Shown in pieces: positions 1 to 11,530 of a stretch of 23,085 bases of DNA. The notes under the pieces are model-generated. The model did not search any database, had not been told where the DNA came from, and saw nothing but the letters and a program-made list of their open reading frames with translations. The position numbers were made by a program, and so were the translations under genes. The first letter of the stretch is position 1, and each line of letters opens with the position of its first letter. The DNA is from Blastocladiella britannica (lineage: Eukaryota > Blastocladiomycota > Blastocladiomycetes > Blastocladiales > Blastocladiaceae). Location of the stretch: positions 1 to 23,085 of the forward strand of contig MU624805.1 in the NCBI GenBank assembly GCA_025349905.2. The letters run 5' to 3'.

Positions 1-187
1 CCCGGAATGTCGGAAAACGTGCCTCCTCCACCACTGTGGGGCTTACGACCCCATTCAAGCTCGTGTGCTTTCCTCTGGCACTTTCCCGCAAGGGACGAGT
101 TCACGTATTCAGCTTGTGTGACAGCCGATTTAGTACAATTATGCGCCACAACATACCGCTTTCACTTCTCGAGAAAAAAATTCCAAA

Positions 188-203
188 AGGTGATCGATCA
201 CCT
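188..203. repeat. 16-bp perfect palindrome
   Basis: The sequence AGGTGATCGATCACCT is its own reverse complement over 16 bases. It lies about 590 bp upstream of the B56 start. It could be a binding site for a dimeric factor or simply chance; no second copy was noticed in the window. Confidence 0.5.
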
Positions 204-606
204 CCAAATTCCAACCGTTTTCCGACATACGTACGCACCAAACCTTCCACTGCCATCGTGGGCAATTTCCGTCTCTTTTTTCTTGGGCAAGCTGCCTGTC
301 GACCCCGCAAATTTTAGTCGCTGACCCGTGATTATAGTCAAAAAAATTGTATCCTCGGATTGCAAACCTCCCGGTACTCCACGGCCTCCCCTCCTTTATA
401 TATTTCCAGTTGCTCGTGCCCACCGGGACAGGTAGAGTTCTTGAATCACGGCAATCAGTTTTTTTTCCCTCTCCATTTCATTTCGTATTTTTCACAATTT
501 TATTTCTGACCTCTTCCGAACCGACCCACTGCTCGCATCGCTGCTGGAAAAAAAACGAAAAACTGACCGCCCGCGCACTCCGCGATACACCCGCCATTTT
601 GCTTGT

Positions 607-680
607 CCAATCGATTACAGATTCACATCGAAACCAAAGTCCGAAGAGTTTTTTTTTTTTTTTTGGATATCTGGTCCAAT
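607..680 (+). promoter_or_regulatory. CCAAT boxes (two) and T16 tract upstream of B56
   Basis: CCAAT occurs at 607-611 and 676-680, about 180 and 110 bp before the ATG at 791; both continue as CCAATC. Between them, 649-664 is an uninterrupted run of 16 T. CCAAT boxes bound by the HAP/NF-Y complex and poly(dA:dT) tracts that exclude nucleosomes are common fungal promoter elements, so this is a plausible promoter. That use is inferred; no start site can be read. Confidence 0.35.
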
Positions 681-790
681 CAATCCACGCACGCGCGCCC
701 ACTTCGCACAACCGCATTCGGCAGCTCGGACCTGAATTTATACTACTGGTCCGCTCGGGTACTGTGCCCATTTGACCTGTCCATCAAACT

Positions 791-3407
791 ATGAAGGGCT
801 TGAAGAATCGTGTCGTATGTACTTGTCCTATATTTCGGCGCAATTGGCTGGAAGCCGTGCTCACCTGCGTTTTTTTAACTTTATCTTTGCCATCATTTTA
901 CGTCTGCCCAGCTCTCAAGAAGCAAGAGCAACTCTTCCGCCGAAACCCCTTCTGCAGCCACCACTGCCTCGCCGACTCCCTCAAAGCCTCTGCTGGTTGC
1001 CCTCGACCCTGCACACCAGGCAAAGGCCAGCGCCGCGCTGACTCCTGCTCCCCGTGGTCCCGGAACCAAGGATCGGTCGCTCTCGGTCGATCACGACGGT
1101 GCGAAGCGGGCCGATCCTTCACTTGATGTACGTGGGCCTTGTCAAGTATCCTCAAATTATCGTGTCTCTCATCCCCGAAATATCGATCGGCAAATGCTCC
1201 AGATTCCAAAACAAAACGCGCTCAAGACTGTTGCCATTTCTCCAGCAATGTCCCTTGATCCTGCGGCTGCCGCCACGGGCCGTCCTGGCGCGCCAAAGGA
1301 GGTCCCGCGCAGCGGCCCACTCTCACGTCTCACTACACAGTCATCGAAAGATGGTATCATTGTCTCCAAGCTCCCAAAGCGGCAACGCTCGTCGCGATTC
1401 CACTCGTCCGAGCACGTCGAGTTTGAAAAGCTACCTGGATTCAGGGGTGCGTTTTCATTTATCACGTCTTTTTTGCGAAATGGATCCCAAGGCTCAATCA
1501 TCCCCTTCTTAGATGTGTCCCCTGGTGAGCGTCAAACGCTGTTCATTCGCAAGCTCCAGCAATGTCACACCACCTTTGACTTTAGCGACGCCACGAGCGA
1601 GCTCAAGGGCAAGGAAGTCAAGCGCCAGACGCTGACGGAGCTTGTGGACTACATTACGAGCAACCGTGGTGTCATCACGGAGGACGTGTATCCAGAAGTG
1701 TTTCACATGGTATGTAACCCACCCTTTTATTTGTTTATATTTGGCCCCATCCATACGCCGCTTCGCCAACTCGTTTTCTCACCAAAAAAAATTACAACAG
1801 TTTGGCGCAAACCTCTTTCGCGCGATCCCGCCACAGGTCAATCCATTTGGCGATGCTTTCGACCCAGAGGAGGACGAGCCCGTCCTGGAGGCAGCGTGGC
1901 CCCACCTGCAAATCGTCTACGAGTTCTTCCTGCGCTTCATCGAATCGCCCGACTTCAACCCGACGTTCGCAAAGCGCTACATTGACCAGCACTTTGTGCT
2001 TCAACTGCTCGACCTGTTTGATTCGGAGGATCCCCGCGAGCGCGACTTCTTGAAGACGACGCTTCATCGCATTTACGGCAAGTTCCTCAACCTGCGCGCG
2101 TTCATCCGCCGTTCGATCAACAACGTGTTCTTCCACTTCATTTACGAGAACGAGCGACACAACGGCGTGGCGGAGCTCTTGGAGATCCTCGGTTCGATCA
2201 TCAACGGGTTCGCGGTTCCCCTTAAGGAGGAGCACAAGATCTTCCTTTCGCGCGTCTTGATTCCCATGCACAAAGCAAAGTCGCTTGCCCTGTACCATCC
2301 GCAGCTGGCCTACTGCATCGTGCAGTTCTTGGAGAAGGATCCAACGCTCACGGGCGAGGTGGTGACCGGCCTGCTTCGCTTCTGGCCCAAGATGAACTCC
2401 CCGAAGGAGGTCATGTTCCTGAACGAGATCGAGGAGATCCTGGACATTGTCGACCCCCAGGAGTTCCAAAAGATCCAAGTGCCTCTGTTTACCCACATCG
2501 CAAAGTGCGTTTCGTCGCAGCACTTCCAAGTGGCCGAGCGAGCGCTGTACCTCTGGAACAACGAGTACATTGTCAACTTGATTTCAGAAAACGTGGCGGT
2601 CATTCTTCCCATCATGTTTGCGTCCTTGTACCGTAACTCCAAGTCCCATTGGAACCGGTTCGTCCTTTTTTTTCCTTTTTTTCATTGCAGACCTCAACTC
2701 ACTTCTTTGCCTAAAAAATTCAAGTACTATCCATGGCCTCGTCTATAATGCCCTCAAGCTTTTCATGGAGATCAGTCCAAAGCTTTTCGACGAGTGCACA
2801 AACAAGTACAAGCAGCAGCGTCAAACGTGTGTTTTATTTTTGTCCTCTTTTAACTTTTGAATTTTGTATTAACGTTCTCCTCGCATTTCCAGTGAGCGCA
2901 AGAAGCAAAAGGATCGAGAAGAGGCATGGGCAAAGATCGAGCAACTTGCTGCAGACCGCGCGCAGGCGACCGGGACTCATGTGCCTCATCATCACGCGAA
3001 GGACTCTGTGACCATCCCCGCTTCTGCTCGTATGTTTTTTTTTATTCTGCCCAATCGGATGGAAAAAAATGCTCATTCGACGCCCCACCTCGCACACAGC
3101 TGTCCCGTATGCCCCAATGAACTCGGACATGGAGTCCATTGACGATCGCGAAGAAGCCGACGCACTCACCAAGGAGATGGTGCGCTTTATCATTTTTGTA
3201 TTTACCGTGGATCTGGGCCGCCAAGGATTCTGATATACACTTTTAATTCATCAACAGGAACCGGCCGAGGAGGAGCCCAAGCCTGCATCACGATTCCGCC
3301 GCAAGTCAGTACTGCCCGTTGACGAGCAAATTCTGAGCGAGCTGCAGCGCCACAAGTCCTTGGACGACGTGATGAACACGCTCCCGGCACCTTCTTCGGA
3401 CGACTAG
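791..3407 (+). CDS. PP2A regulatory subunit B56 (B')
   Basis: Regulatory B56 subunit of the PP2A phosphatase, which directs the catalytic core to substrates in cell-cycle and stress signalling. Exons: 791-814, 912-1446, 1513-1709, 1801-2657, 2725-2826, 2893-3029, 3100-3179, 3258-3407; 693 residues, all phases consistent. The start is chosen because MKGLKNRV followed by a Ser/Lys-rich stretch resembles fungal Rts1-type N-termini and has a perfect GTATGT donor. Residues to about 185 are disordered. The HEAT-like B56 core follows and is highly conserved: [110 protein letters not shown]. The C-terminal tail is charged, with RRKS near the end. Uncertain point: 1131-1202 is flanked by GTACGT and CCAG and could be a further 72-nt in-phase intron. 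The 66-nt intron 1447-1512 has no stop, so retained transcripts would still be open. Confidence 0.95.
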
Positions 3408-3668
3408 ACTGAGACTGCAATTTGGGGACATGAAAGCCCGGATCGTGGATAACGAAAAAAAAGATACAATAGGCCCAGACGGGATGGGACCTGGTTTCTT
3501 TCTTGCCCCCTCCTGCCCTTTTTTCCTTCTCATTTCTCTGAACCTCATTCTTGCAGGGTTCCAATTAATTTGAAAATTGTTTTATATTTCCCACGTTGGA
3601 ATAATTCATACTCTCTCTCTATCGTTCCCAGATTTATATGCACTACATTTAAACGACAATACATCATC

Positions 3669-5989
3669 ATGCCCGATGATCCCAACGTGGCAGCGCCGCT
3701 CGTGCAGCTCGAACCAAACCCGCCGACGATACAAAAAGTGAAACTACCAGAAATCGGAGCTTCGACTCAAATGACTGGCCTCCGGCCTCCATCCGTCCCG
3801 CTGTCTGTGAGCGGTGCGCAGAGTTCGGCCGTCAAATCCGTCCCCAAACGCGGATCAAGTGCTGGTGATCTGGCAAATCCGTTCAAAATGCCTTCCGACA
3901 CTGAGGTATTCTCGCTGCGCAGCTCGCCTTCGCTTTCACACAAGGCACAGCGCACCGAGGCTTCCCCGACGGTATGGTTTGACATGACTGTGTTGTTTTC
4001 TTGGCTGCTCATTCTCACCAATTGTGCCTTTTGATACAGAAGAAGGCGAAAATGCGCGTCAGTCTGTATGAGCCACCGCAATCTCATCGCCGCAACTTTA
4101 AGGCACTCCTGGCTGATGATGATGCCGAGAATGCCAAGCTATTTGAAAAGTTGCAAACAAAAAAAGATGCGGACGCGATGCTGATCTCCCAGCAGTCAAA
4201 AGGTGCGCGCTTTCGCGGACAAAACTTGACATGCAGTGAGCTCTAAACATGTTTTTGGCATTTATATAGATCGCCAGCTCGGCAAAGAGAATCTTCACGA
4301 TTTCGTCGCCAAGAAGCGCGAAATGTTTCTGCTCCAGTTCGCGCTTGGAGTCAAAAAAGACGAGATCAAGAAACTGGAGCACATTGCTCAGGCCGAAGAG
4401 CAAAAACTTCTGGACGATGAGCGCTCGCTTGAGGAAGACGCAGCCAAGTTCGATGCTTTCCTCAAGGAAAACGACAAGAACTCGGTCGAGGCCATCAAAA
4501 GGTTTGTAACCTCCCGCTTATTAATTCAGCAGCGACAACTAATTATATTTACTTTCTTTCTACTCTAGGGCTGAAGCAGAGACCAAATCAAAGCTCGAGA
4601 AGGTGGCCGAGATCAAGAAACTGAATGTGCAAATCATGGCGATCCGATCCGAAATGTCCAAGAATGAGGACCAGCTCAAGGACTACCAGCGCTACCGCGA
4701 GTTTCTCGAGAAGCTGACACCTGCCGAGTGGCTCACTCTACACCAGCGACAAAAGACGGGCAAACGAGCTTCAGGCATGGGTGGCACCAGCGCCGCTGGA
4801 AACAAGTTGGCGGAGGATCCCACAGCAAATAGTACAATGCACTTTATTTCGTCATTCATTTAGTGGATTCAGGAACTCTCACTTTAAAAATCATAGAACA
4901 ACGCGATCGAGGAGCCCGAAAGCCTGCTGCGACCCTGAAATCAAAGGTGCAATTCAATCGAAACTCGCAAGCAACCGCATCGCACTCGAGCCACACCAAC
5001 GACATGTCGAATGCCGGTGGAGAGGCCGATGGCGGGTCGGACGACGAACTCGCCGGCTCGGACGATGACGAGTTCGACCTGCTCTCGGCAACCGATGCAG
5101 GCGCCCCTCCACCACTCTTCTTCACGACCCCACAGCAGTTGCTCGACATTTTTTCAGAGCTGGAAGAGAGCAATTTGGCGTTGATCCAAAACTGCCAAGA
5201 GACCGAGGAGACACTCGAGGAGCTCAAGGTGAAGATCGCCGAGACCGAGCAGCACATGGACGCCGAGACCGAAAGCCTGCGACAGCAGATTGATTTTCTG
5301 AACGCTGCCATTGCACGCGAGGAGGAGCGTGCCACCAAGCTTGAAGAAAAGTCCAAGTGCGTATTTGTATTTTACATTTTCTGCGAGCGTAAACTAACAG
5401 TGAAGCTTAGGTTCTTCACGTCATCCTTGTCCGAGGCTGATCAAGAAAAGGTGTTGGCGGACCTGCATTCCAAGGTCAAGGACGTCTACCGGCGGTGCCT
5501 GGGCGACGGCGACGTGAACATTTCGACACTCCAGATGCTGACGGGCATTGAGAACCGCCTCGAGAAGCTGTTCGAGGCCATTGAGATGATGCCGCCCGAC
5601 AAGGTTGAAAAAGCTGAGCGGATCAAGGACAAGGAGCGCCGCCAGCGTCTGCGAGAGGAAAAGATGGATGCCCAGCGCGTGCAGCAAGAAGAACGCATTC
5701 AACGTGCGCTCGAGCGGGCAAGGGCGCCAGTCAAGAAAAAGGTACACTTTTTTTGTCAGCACTTCTTTGCCGTATGGCAGGCACAGGTCATTGACACCGA
5801 GTCTTTCTTTACTCCAGACGGGGAAACCAGTCGTATTTCGGTCTGCACCGCCTCAAAAGAAGAAAAAGAGAGCGCAAGACAACAAGAACAAGGACGAGGG
5901 TATGTCGCCCTTTTTTCATTCACAGGCGAACCCATTCTAACGCGCCCTTAATGATTTTCGTAGAGGATCTTGCGTATTATTGGACATAG
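3669..5989 (+). CDS. CFAP100: Cilia- and flagella-associated protein 100 (CFAP100/CCDC37)
   Basis: Axonemal coiled-coil protein. In Chlamydomonas the homologue MIA1/FAP100 forms a complex with MIA2/FAP73 that regulates inner dynein arms. Exons: 3669-3971, 4040-4202, 4270-4501, 4569-4831, 4897-5356, 5411-5741, 5818-5899, 5964-5989; 619 residues. Family landmarks in order: MRVSLYEPP near residue 106; KKREMFLLQFALGVKKDEI with the adjoining coiled coil; LEEDAAKFDAFLKENDKNS; NEDQLKDYQRYREFLEKLTP; FFTTPQQLLDIFSELEESNL; ETEETLEELK; an ERIKDKERRQRLREEK basic coil; and VFRSAPP near the end. Most of the protein is predicted helical coil. Acceptor choice for exon 5 is open: 4864, 4873 and 4897 all keep phase; 4897 gives a 65-nt intron of typical size. 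The last 26-nt exon is chosen because the alternative (read-on to 5940) uses intron-like T-rich sequence. It converges on the ABC gene with 89 bp between stop codons. Confidence 0.9.
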
Positions 5990-6078
5990 GAGGATACAAA
6001 GCAAGAAAATACATAATATTTTTTGAGTGGGGAAGAAGCAAATGAAATACAAAAGAATACAAAGCGAAACGATTAACA

Positions 6079-9000
6079 TCAAGCGAGGATCGACATGCTG
6101 CGACGCTGGTCCTCCTTTTCTTCCGCCGCACGCATCAGAGCATCAAAGTCGCCCGACTCGGCGCACATCTTGCTGAAATGGCCGGCACCCTTGTGCAACA
6201 GCTCCCACGGCGATCCAGTCTCAACGACACAGCCATGGTCCAGCACCACGACCGAGTCGAAATCGATGATGGTCTTGATCCGGTGCGCAATGCAGATGAT
6301 GGTCGCACTCTGGAACTCGGGCGACTCGCGAATCGACCGCTGGATGGCCGCATCGCTTTGAGAGTCGATGCTCGCCGTCGCTTCGTCAAGCACAATCACG
6401 CGGGACCCGCGGAGCAGAGCGCGCGCAATCTGCAGCAACTGGCGTTGCCCAATTGACAAGTTGGACGCGTTCTCCGCGACGGGCGAGTCGAGGGTCAGGT
6501 TACCGCCGACCTGGACGCGGTCGAGCGCGCTGTTGAGCCGCTGGTCGTCAAACTCGCCAAAGATATCGAGGTTGGAGCGGACCTAGTGTAACAGAAACAT
6601 TAATAAAACAAATAAAGGAAAAAAAGAAAAAAAACATACAGTGCCCTCCAAGCAAACCGGGTCCTGGGCAATCACGGTGAGGCGCGAACGCAAATCGTGC
6701 AGCGAAATCGTCGAAATGTCGACCCCGTCAATCTTGATGCTGCCGGCCTCGCAGGCAATAAACCGGAAGAGGGCCAGAATCGCACTGCTCTTGCCAGCGC
6801 CGGTGCGGCCGCAAATAGCAACGCGCTGACCCGGCTTGACGTGGATCGATACGCCGCGCAGGACCGGCTCAAGATCGGCGCGGTAGCGGCACACAACATT
6901 CTCAAAGTCGACCTGGCCGTGCTGCGGCCACTCGGCAGGGACCGCCAGGCGAGCCGGGGCAGCCGGCCGGCCGGCATTGCTGATCAGCGCTTCCGCGGAT
7001 GTCTCCACAAGCTGGTGCGCCGCGTCATCAAGCGTCAAAGCCGTCTGCAGCGACGACTCTTCCTCCTTGGGCAGGTTCATGTACTCGCCGACACGCTCGC
7101 ACGAGTTGAGTTGGATTTCGAGCATCGAGTACGAGCGAATAAGCCACACGACGGCCGACGAAAACATGAGCGCGTAACTGAGCGTGAACCCGGCCAGGCC
7201 ACCATCCAGCGTGTCCAGGTTCAGGATGATGGCGGTGCCCGTGGTCAGCAGCACCAGACTGTCGACAAAGCCCGTGCGCTGCGACAGCCAGCGGTTGAGC
7301 GCGATTTGAGTAAACAGGCCGCGGTGCACGTCGTCCACACGGCGCCACATCTTCTTGACGAACCGGGTCTCGGCCTGGAAGGCGCGAATGCAAGTGGCAC
7401 CGCTCACGGTCTCGCCAAATTGCGAGTACATGGGACTCGAGTGCGTCGACTGAACACGCTTGACCTCGCGCGTCGAAGTCAAGTAGTACGCGCCAAGCTG
7501 CCAGTAGAGCCACAATAGGAGCGGCACGACAATGATAAAACTCGGGACAACCGCTCCAATCAGCGCAAGCTCGGCAAACATGCCAACGAGCATGGAGATG
7601 AACGCCGACAGACTGTTCATGATGGAGGAGTCGACGGCCGACATGTCCTGGGAGAATCGGTTCTGAATGCGTCCTGTATCAAATGTCAGCAGTAGTCAGT
7701 AATTGGCCAATGATGATTGAAAATATAATGAAAGAAAAAAAAAGGAACAAACCAGTTGGTGTCGAATCAAAGAAGCTGACAGGGGCAGCAAGGACGCTCT
7801 TGAGAAGGCCAGCGTGGAGGCGGCGACTCGCCGCCAGCGAGCCAGTGAACTTGTAAAAACCGACCAGGAACGAGATGATCACGGTCGATGCGCCAATCGC
7901 CGAGTACACGCCGAGGTAAAAGTCAATGTCGACGTCCGGAACCACCATGCGTCCGACGCTAAGGATCAGCGAGGCAATCCCGACCGCAGAGGCTCCCTCG
8001 TCCAGCACGCCATCACGGTCGTCGTCAAGGTGCTTGTCGACGGAATACTGGCGACTCCAGACACGCAGCCAGTTGTCGGCAGCAATCCGTGCCATGTAGC
8101 TCATGAATGTCCCAAGCAGGAACAAGCTCCAGAACCGGTAGCCTCCCGACGCCTCAAAGTACACCTTGAACACGGCAAACTCGACGCGGCCATTGCGCTT
8201 GAGCTCGACCGTCGTGGCGGCCGTCCCCGCCTTGGCGGTGGCGTTGGCCGCGTTGCCGTCGCTCGCAGGCTTCTTGGACGCATCGCCATCAGCGGCACTG
8301 GACGCAGCTTGCGCCATCGATTGGGCGTCGTCCATCTCAGAGTGGGTGGTAAACAGCTTGGCCTCCTCCGAGTCGCCGAGCTGGTTCAAAACCGCAGTGT
8401 AGTCGCCTTGAGCAACAATCTCGCCGGCGCGGACGACGACGATAAAGTCAGCCTGGGCAGCAGCGAGCGCAACCGAGTGGGAAATCAAAATACGCGTGCG
8501 ACCAGCCAACTCCTTGAGAATCGCCTCCTGGAACACGTGGCGGGCGGTCGGCGCATCCAGAGCGCTCAAAACGTCGTCAAAGAGGACAACCTCGGCGGTC
8601 GAATAAACGCTCCGCGCCTGTCAATATGAGAAAAAGAGAACGTGAGGACATTGTATACAATAGAAAATAACAGAAAGGAAAAATATAAGTACCAAGTTGA
8701 TGCGCTGCTTCTGGCCGCCACTGAGCACAATGCCCTTCTCGCCCACCTCGGTCGAGTCGCCGCCAGTCAGGATCTCGAGATCGCGCACAAGCGAGCACGC
8801 ATGGAGGGTGCGGTGGTACCGGTCCTCGTCAAAGTCGGCGCCAAAGAGCACATTGTCGCGGATGGTGGCGTTTTGGAGCCACGCCACCTGGCTCACAAAC
8901 GCGGTTTGCTCGCGCGGCATAAACACCTCGCCCGACTCGAGCTTCATCTCGCCGAGCAGGCCGTGCAAGAGCGACGACTTGCCCGCGGCAGTCAGACCAA

Positions 9001-11388
9001 CAATCAGCGTCAGCTTGCCCTGGGGGAAGGTCACGTCAAGCCCGCGCAGAGTGAACGGCGTCTCGGGCGCGGCGACAGTCGCATCATCCGTCGCGACGGT
9101 CGTGTCCGTCGCCTTGGGCTTGAGATCCTCGTCCTCGATTCCGGCCGATGCATCCACATCCCACGACAGCGTCGCATTGCGGAAACCAACATGCGGCGCA
9201 CTGGCAGTAGCCAGCGTGGTCTGCGACGGGTGGCGGAACGTGCCGTAGGCAGGAAAGGCGGCCATCTTGTCGCCCAGCGCCGGTTCCGTGGTGTGGTCCG
9301 AGGGGGTCGCCGACGACGACGATGAGGAAGAGGTGTCGCTTGAATAAGTGGCAGCCGCGTTCACTGACGGCAGCGCACTGCCGCCAGCATGGTGAGAAGA
9401 GTGGGCTTGAAGCTCGCAAAGCACAGAGTCCGCCAGGGGCGCGGCGAGGTACACGTCGAGGTCCACCTGGCCATCCAAGAAGCGCGTGATACGCTTGTAG
9501 CTCACGCGGGTCTCGAAAAAGTTGGAGATGCGCCACGCCAGATCGTCAATAGTCGGGTTGAGCGCCTTGAAGAGCGCGACCGCGGTAAAGCACGTGGTGG
9601 CGTCGAGGTTGCCGCCCTGCAGCTTGGAGAACGACAGAAACGCGACCAGCGACACAATGATGAGGCCCGAGGTGTACACGGCGTTAGCCAGCGCGCTGAT
9701 AATGAACGACGAGCGCATGCGGCCGAGTTCAAACTCTCGCGCCTCCGTGATCTTGTCGTAGAACTTGTCGGCCCAGCTGTTGAACTTGATCATGCGAATC
9801 GCCGCCAGCATCTCGTTGATGCGCGCCATGCGCTTGTCGATCGCCTGCATGACCATCTTTTGGCGCCGGTACATTTGCTTGGTCAGGTACGACTGGATGG
9901 GCACCAGCAGCGCCATGACCGCAATGCCCACAAGCGCCGACCACCCGAGCACCAGGTACAGCGACCCGATGGCAATCGTCAGCTGCAGCGGGATCACCAC
10001 GAGCGAGTGCAGCCAGCAGAACCAGACATGGATGCGCGACGAGTCGGTGCCAAAGAGGTTGGTGATCTTGCCGCCGCCGACAGACGCCTTGCGCGAGAGG
10101 ACCTTGAGGTAAATCTCGCTAATCAAGATACTGCGGACGCGGAAACCGTTGCGGGTACCGCAAAAAGCTGCGCGCGACTCGAACGCGTTGTTGATGTTGG
10201 TGCACAGGAAGAGGCCAAATACCAGCAGGTAACCCTGGATGAGCGGCGTGGTCGGGTCGCGCTGCTCGATAAAGTTGACGATCCGGTTGAGGAAAAACGG
10301 GCCTGAGAACGAAAACACGGCCGCGATGATGCCGCACACGATTTGCGCCGACAGGGTCGGCAGAATCGTCAGCATAATCGAAAGGGCCACTTTACCGGTC
10401 CGCTGGCGGTGGGCCGAGAAGGTCGACCAGTTGTAGCGGGACGTGTCGTGCGACACAAGTTCCCACACGTCGCTGTTTTCTAAGTGCTTTTGCGAGCCGA
10501 GGAGGAGGAGCGGGTTGAGCCACGAGTACGACACCCAGCGGGAAAACGCGCTCATATCATACTCGAGCGAGGGAAGGTAGCCGTCGTCCACGGTGCGCGT
10601 GGCAAGGTACGCCTCCCAGCGCTTGCGGTGCACTTCGAGCTCCACGGCCGACACGACGGCGGTCAGCGCCGTGGCCGCGAGCCAGAGCGAACCACGCAGG
10701 TCAAACTCGGGCTGGAGGATGGCAGCAACGAACTGCACCACCAACGCGGGCAGAATGTACGGGTGCGATCGGTGGTTGTCGGTGATGGCCGTGAACGCAA
10801 TGATCGCAGCCTATCATTGTATATATTTATATATATGAGATGCCAAGGTTTACGCAAGTACAAGAATAGACTGAGAGCATACCCAAAAGCAGAGATTGAT
10901 ACGAGGCAACATGCCGAGCTCCGCATTGTCAATGACACCGTAAACGAGCGTGTGGACGAGGCACAGGGACATAAGCGCAAGTTTGGCGGGCTTGAACATG
11001 CGCAGGTAAGCAGGGGGCTCTGACTCGAACTGCACGTTTGCAGCCGCGTCATTGTCCTCGTCAGCGTCATTCGACAGCGGGTGGTAACCAGCCGTGTGAC
11101 GGCCCAGGAGCCACGAGCTGCCATACGCGAAAGAGAGCGTGGCAAGGTACGCAATGGGCAGGTAGACTTGGGTGACGCTTTTGTTTTCCTTGTCGTGTGA
11201 GACTCGATAATACGGCATACTCACTTAAAAAAAAACACGCGTACCCAAGCACAAAGCAGAAACGGAGGTAGCCGTTATCGTCCACGACGGGGAGCTATGT
11301 CGTGTTAAATGTAAGCAGACGAAAATTTGCACGTTGCAGGAAATCAAAGACGTACAGGCGATATGATATCGCACGCGTCGGCAAACAT
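6079..11388 (-). CDS. ABCC/MRP-type full ABC transporter
   Basis: Probable exporter of glutathione conjugates or organic anions in the vacuolar or plasma membrane; the substrate cannot be read. Exons (- strand): 11388-11356, 11294-11245, 11177-10883, 10810-8693, 8617-7753, 7673-6640, 6582-6079; 1632 residues. The order is TMD0-like N-terminal helices, TMD1, NBD1, TMD2, NBD2. NBD1: Walker A GLTAAGKSS at about 731, signature LSGGQKQR at 822, Walker B VVLFDD ending at 847, with Asp where the catalytic Glu would be, as is usual in ABCC NBD1. NBD2 is canonical: GRTGAGKSS at about 1409, Q-loop AQDP, signature LSIGQ at 1507, VIVLDE ending at 1532, His 1565 in CIAHR. Two Ser/Ala/Thr-rich insertions sit before and inside the first part of NBD1, and an Ala-rich linker follows it. 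The first two exons rest on splice phase alone. TATAAAAG lies only four bases before the chosen ATG, so the exact start is less certain than the rest. Confidence 0.93.
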
Positions 11389-11530
11389 TTTCTTTTATAT
11401 GTGTTGGTCGCTGGCAAAGAGGAGCGTGGTTTGCGGGAGCGTATGAGCTGTTTTGAGCGGTGACAAGACTACGGCAAAAGTCGCGGACGCGGACGAGCAA
11501 TGAGAAAAAAAAAGCGATATACTAGAATTT

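Larger units (their letters stand above)
1..790. other. Gene-free upstream region and promoter of the B56 gene
   Basis: No convincing gene is seen in this 790-bp stretch. The open frames on both strands (for example 7-324 and 347-775 on +, 139-423 on -) match no family I recognise, have poor codon usage and cross T runs. The right end leads into the B56 start codon. It holds two CCAAT motifs, a 16-base T run and a 16-base perfect palindrome, listed separately. A neighbouring gene may lie to the left, but nothing in the window shows its end. Confidence 0.6.

Noticed and set aside
347..775. 142-codon open frame in the left spacer
   Set aside because: Runs through poly-T, Phe-rich artefact, no family resemblance and no ATG-based gene structure.
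6697..7518. 273-codon open frame on + opposite the ABC gene
   Set aside because: It is the antisense of a conserved ABCC exon; the Arg/His-rich product matches no family and is a by-product of GC-rich codons.
9389..10306. 305-codon open frame on + opposite ABC TMD1/NBD1
   Set aside because: Antisense shadow of a conserved exon, with no splice or start context of its own.
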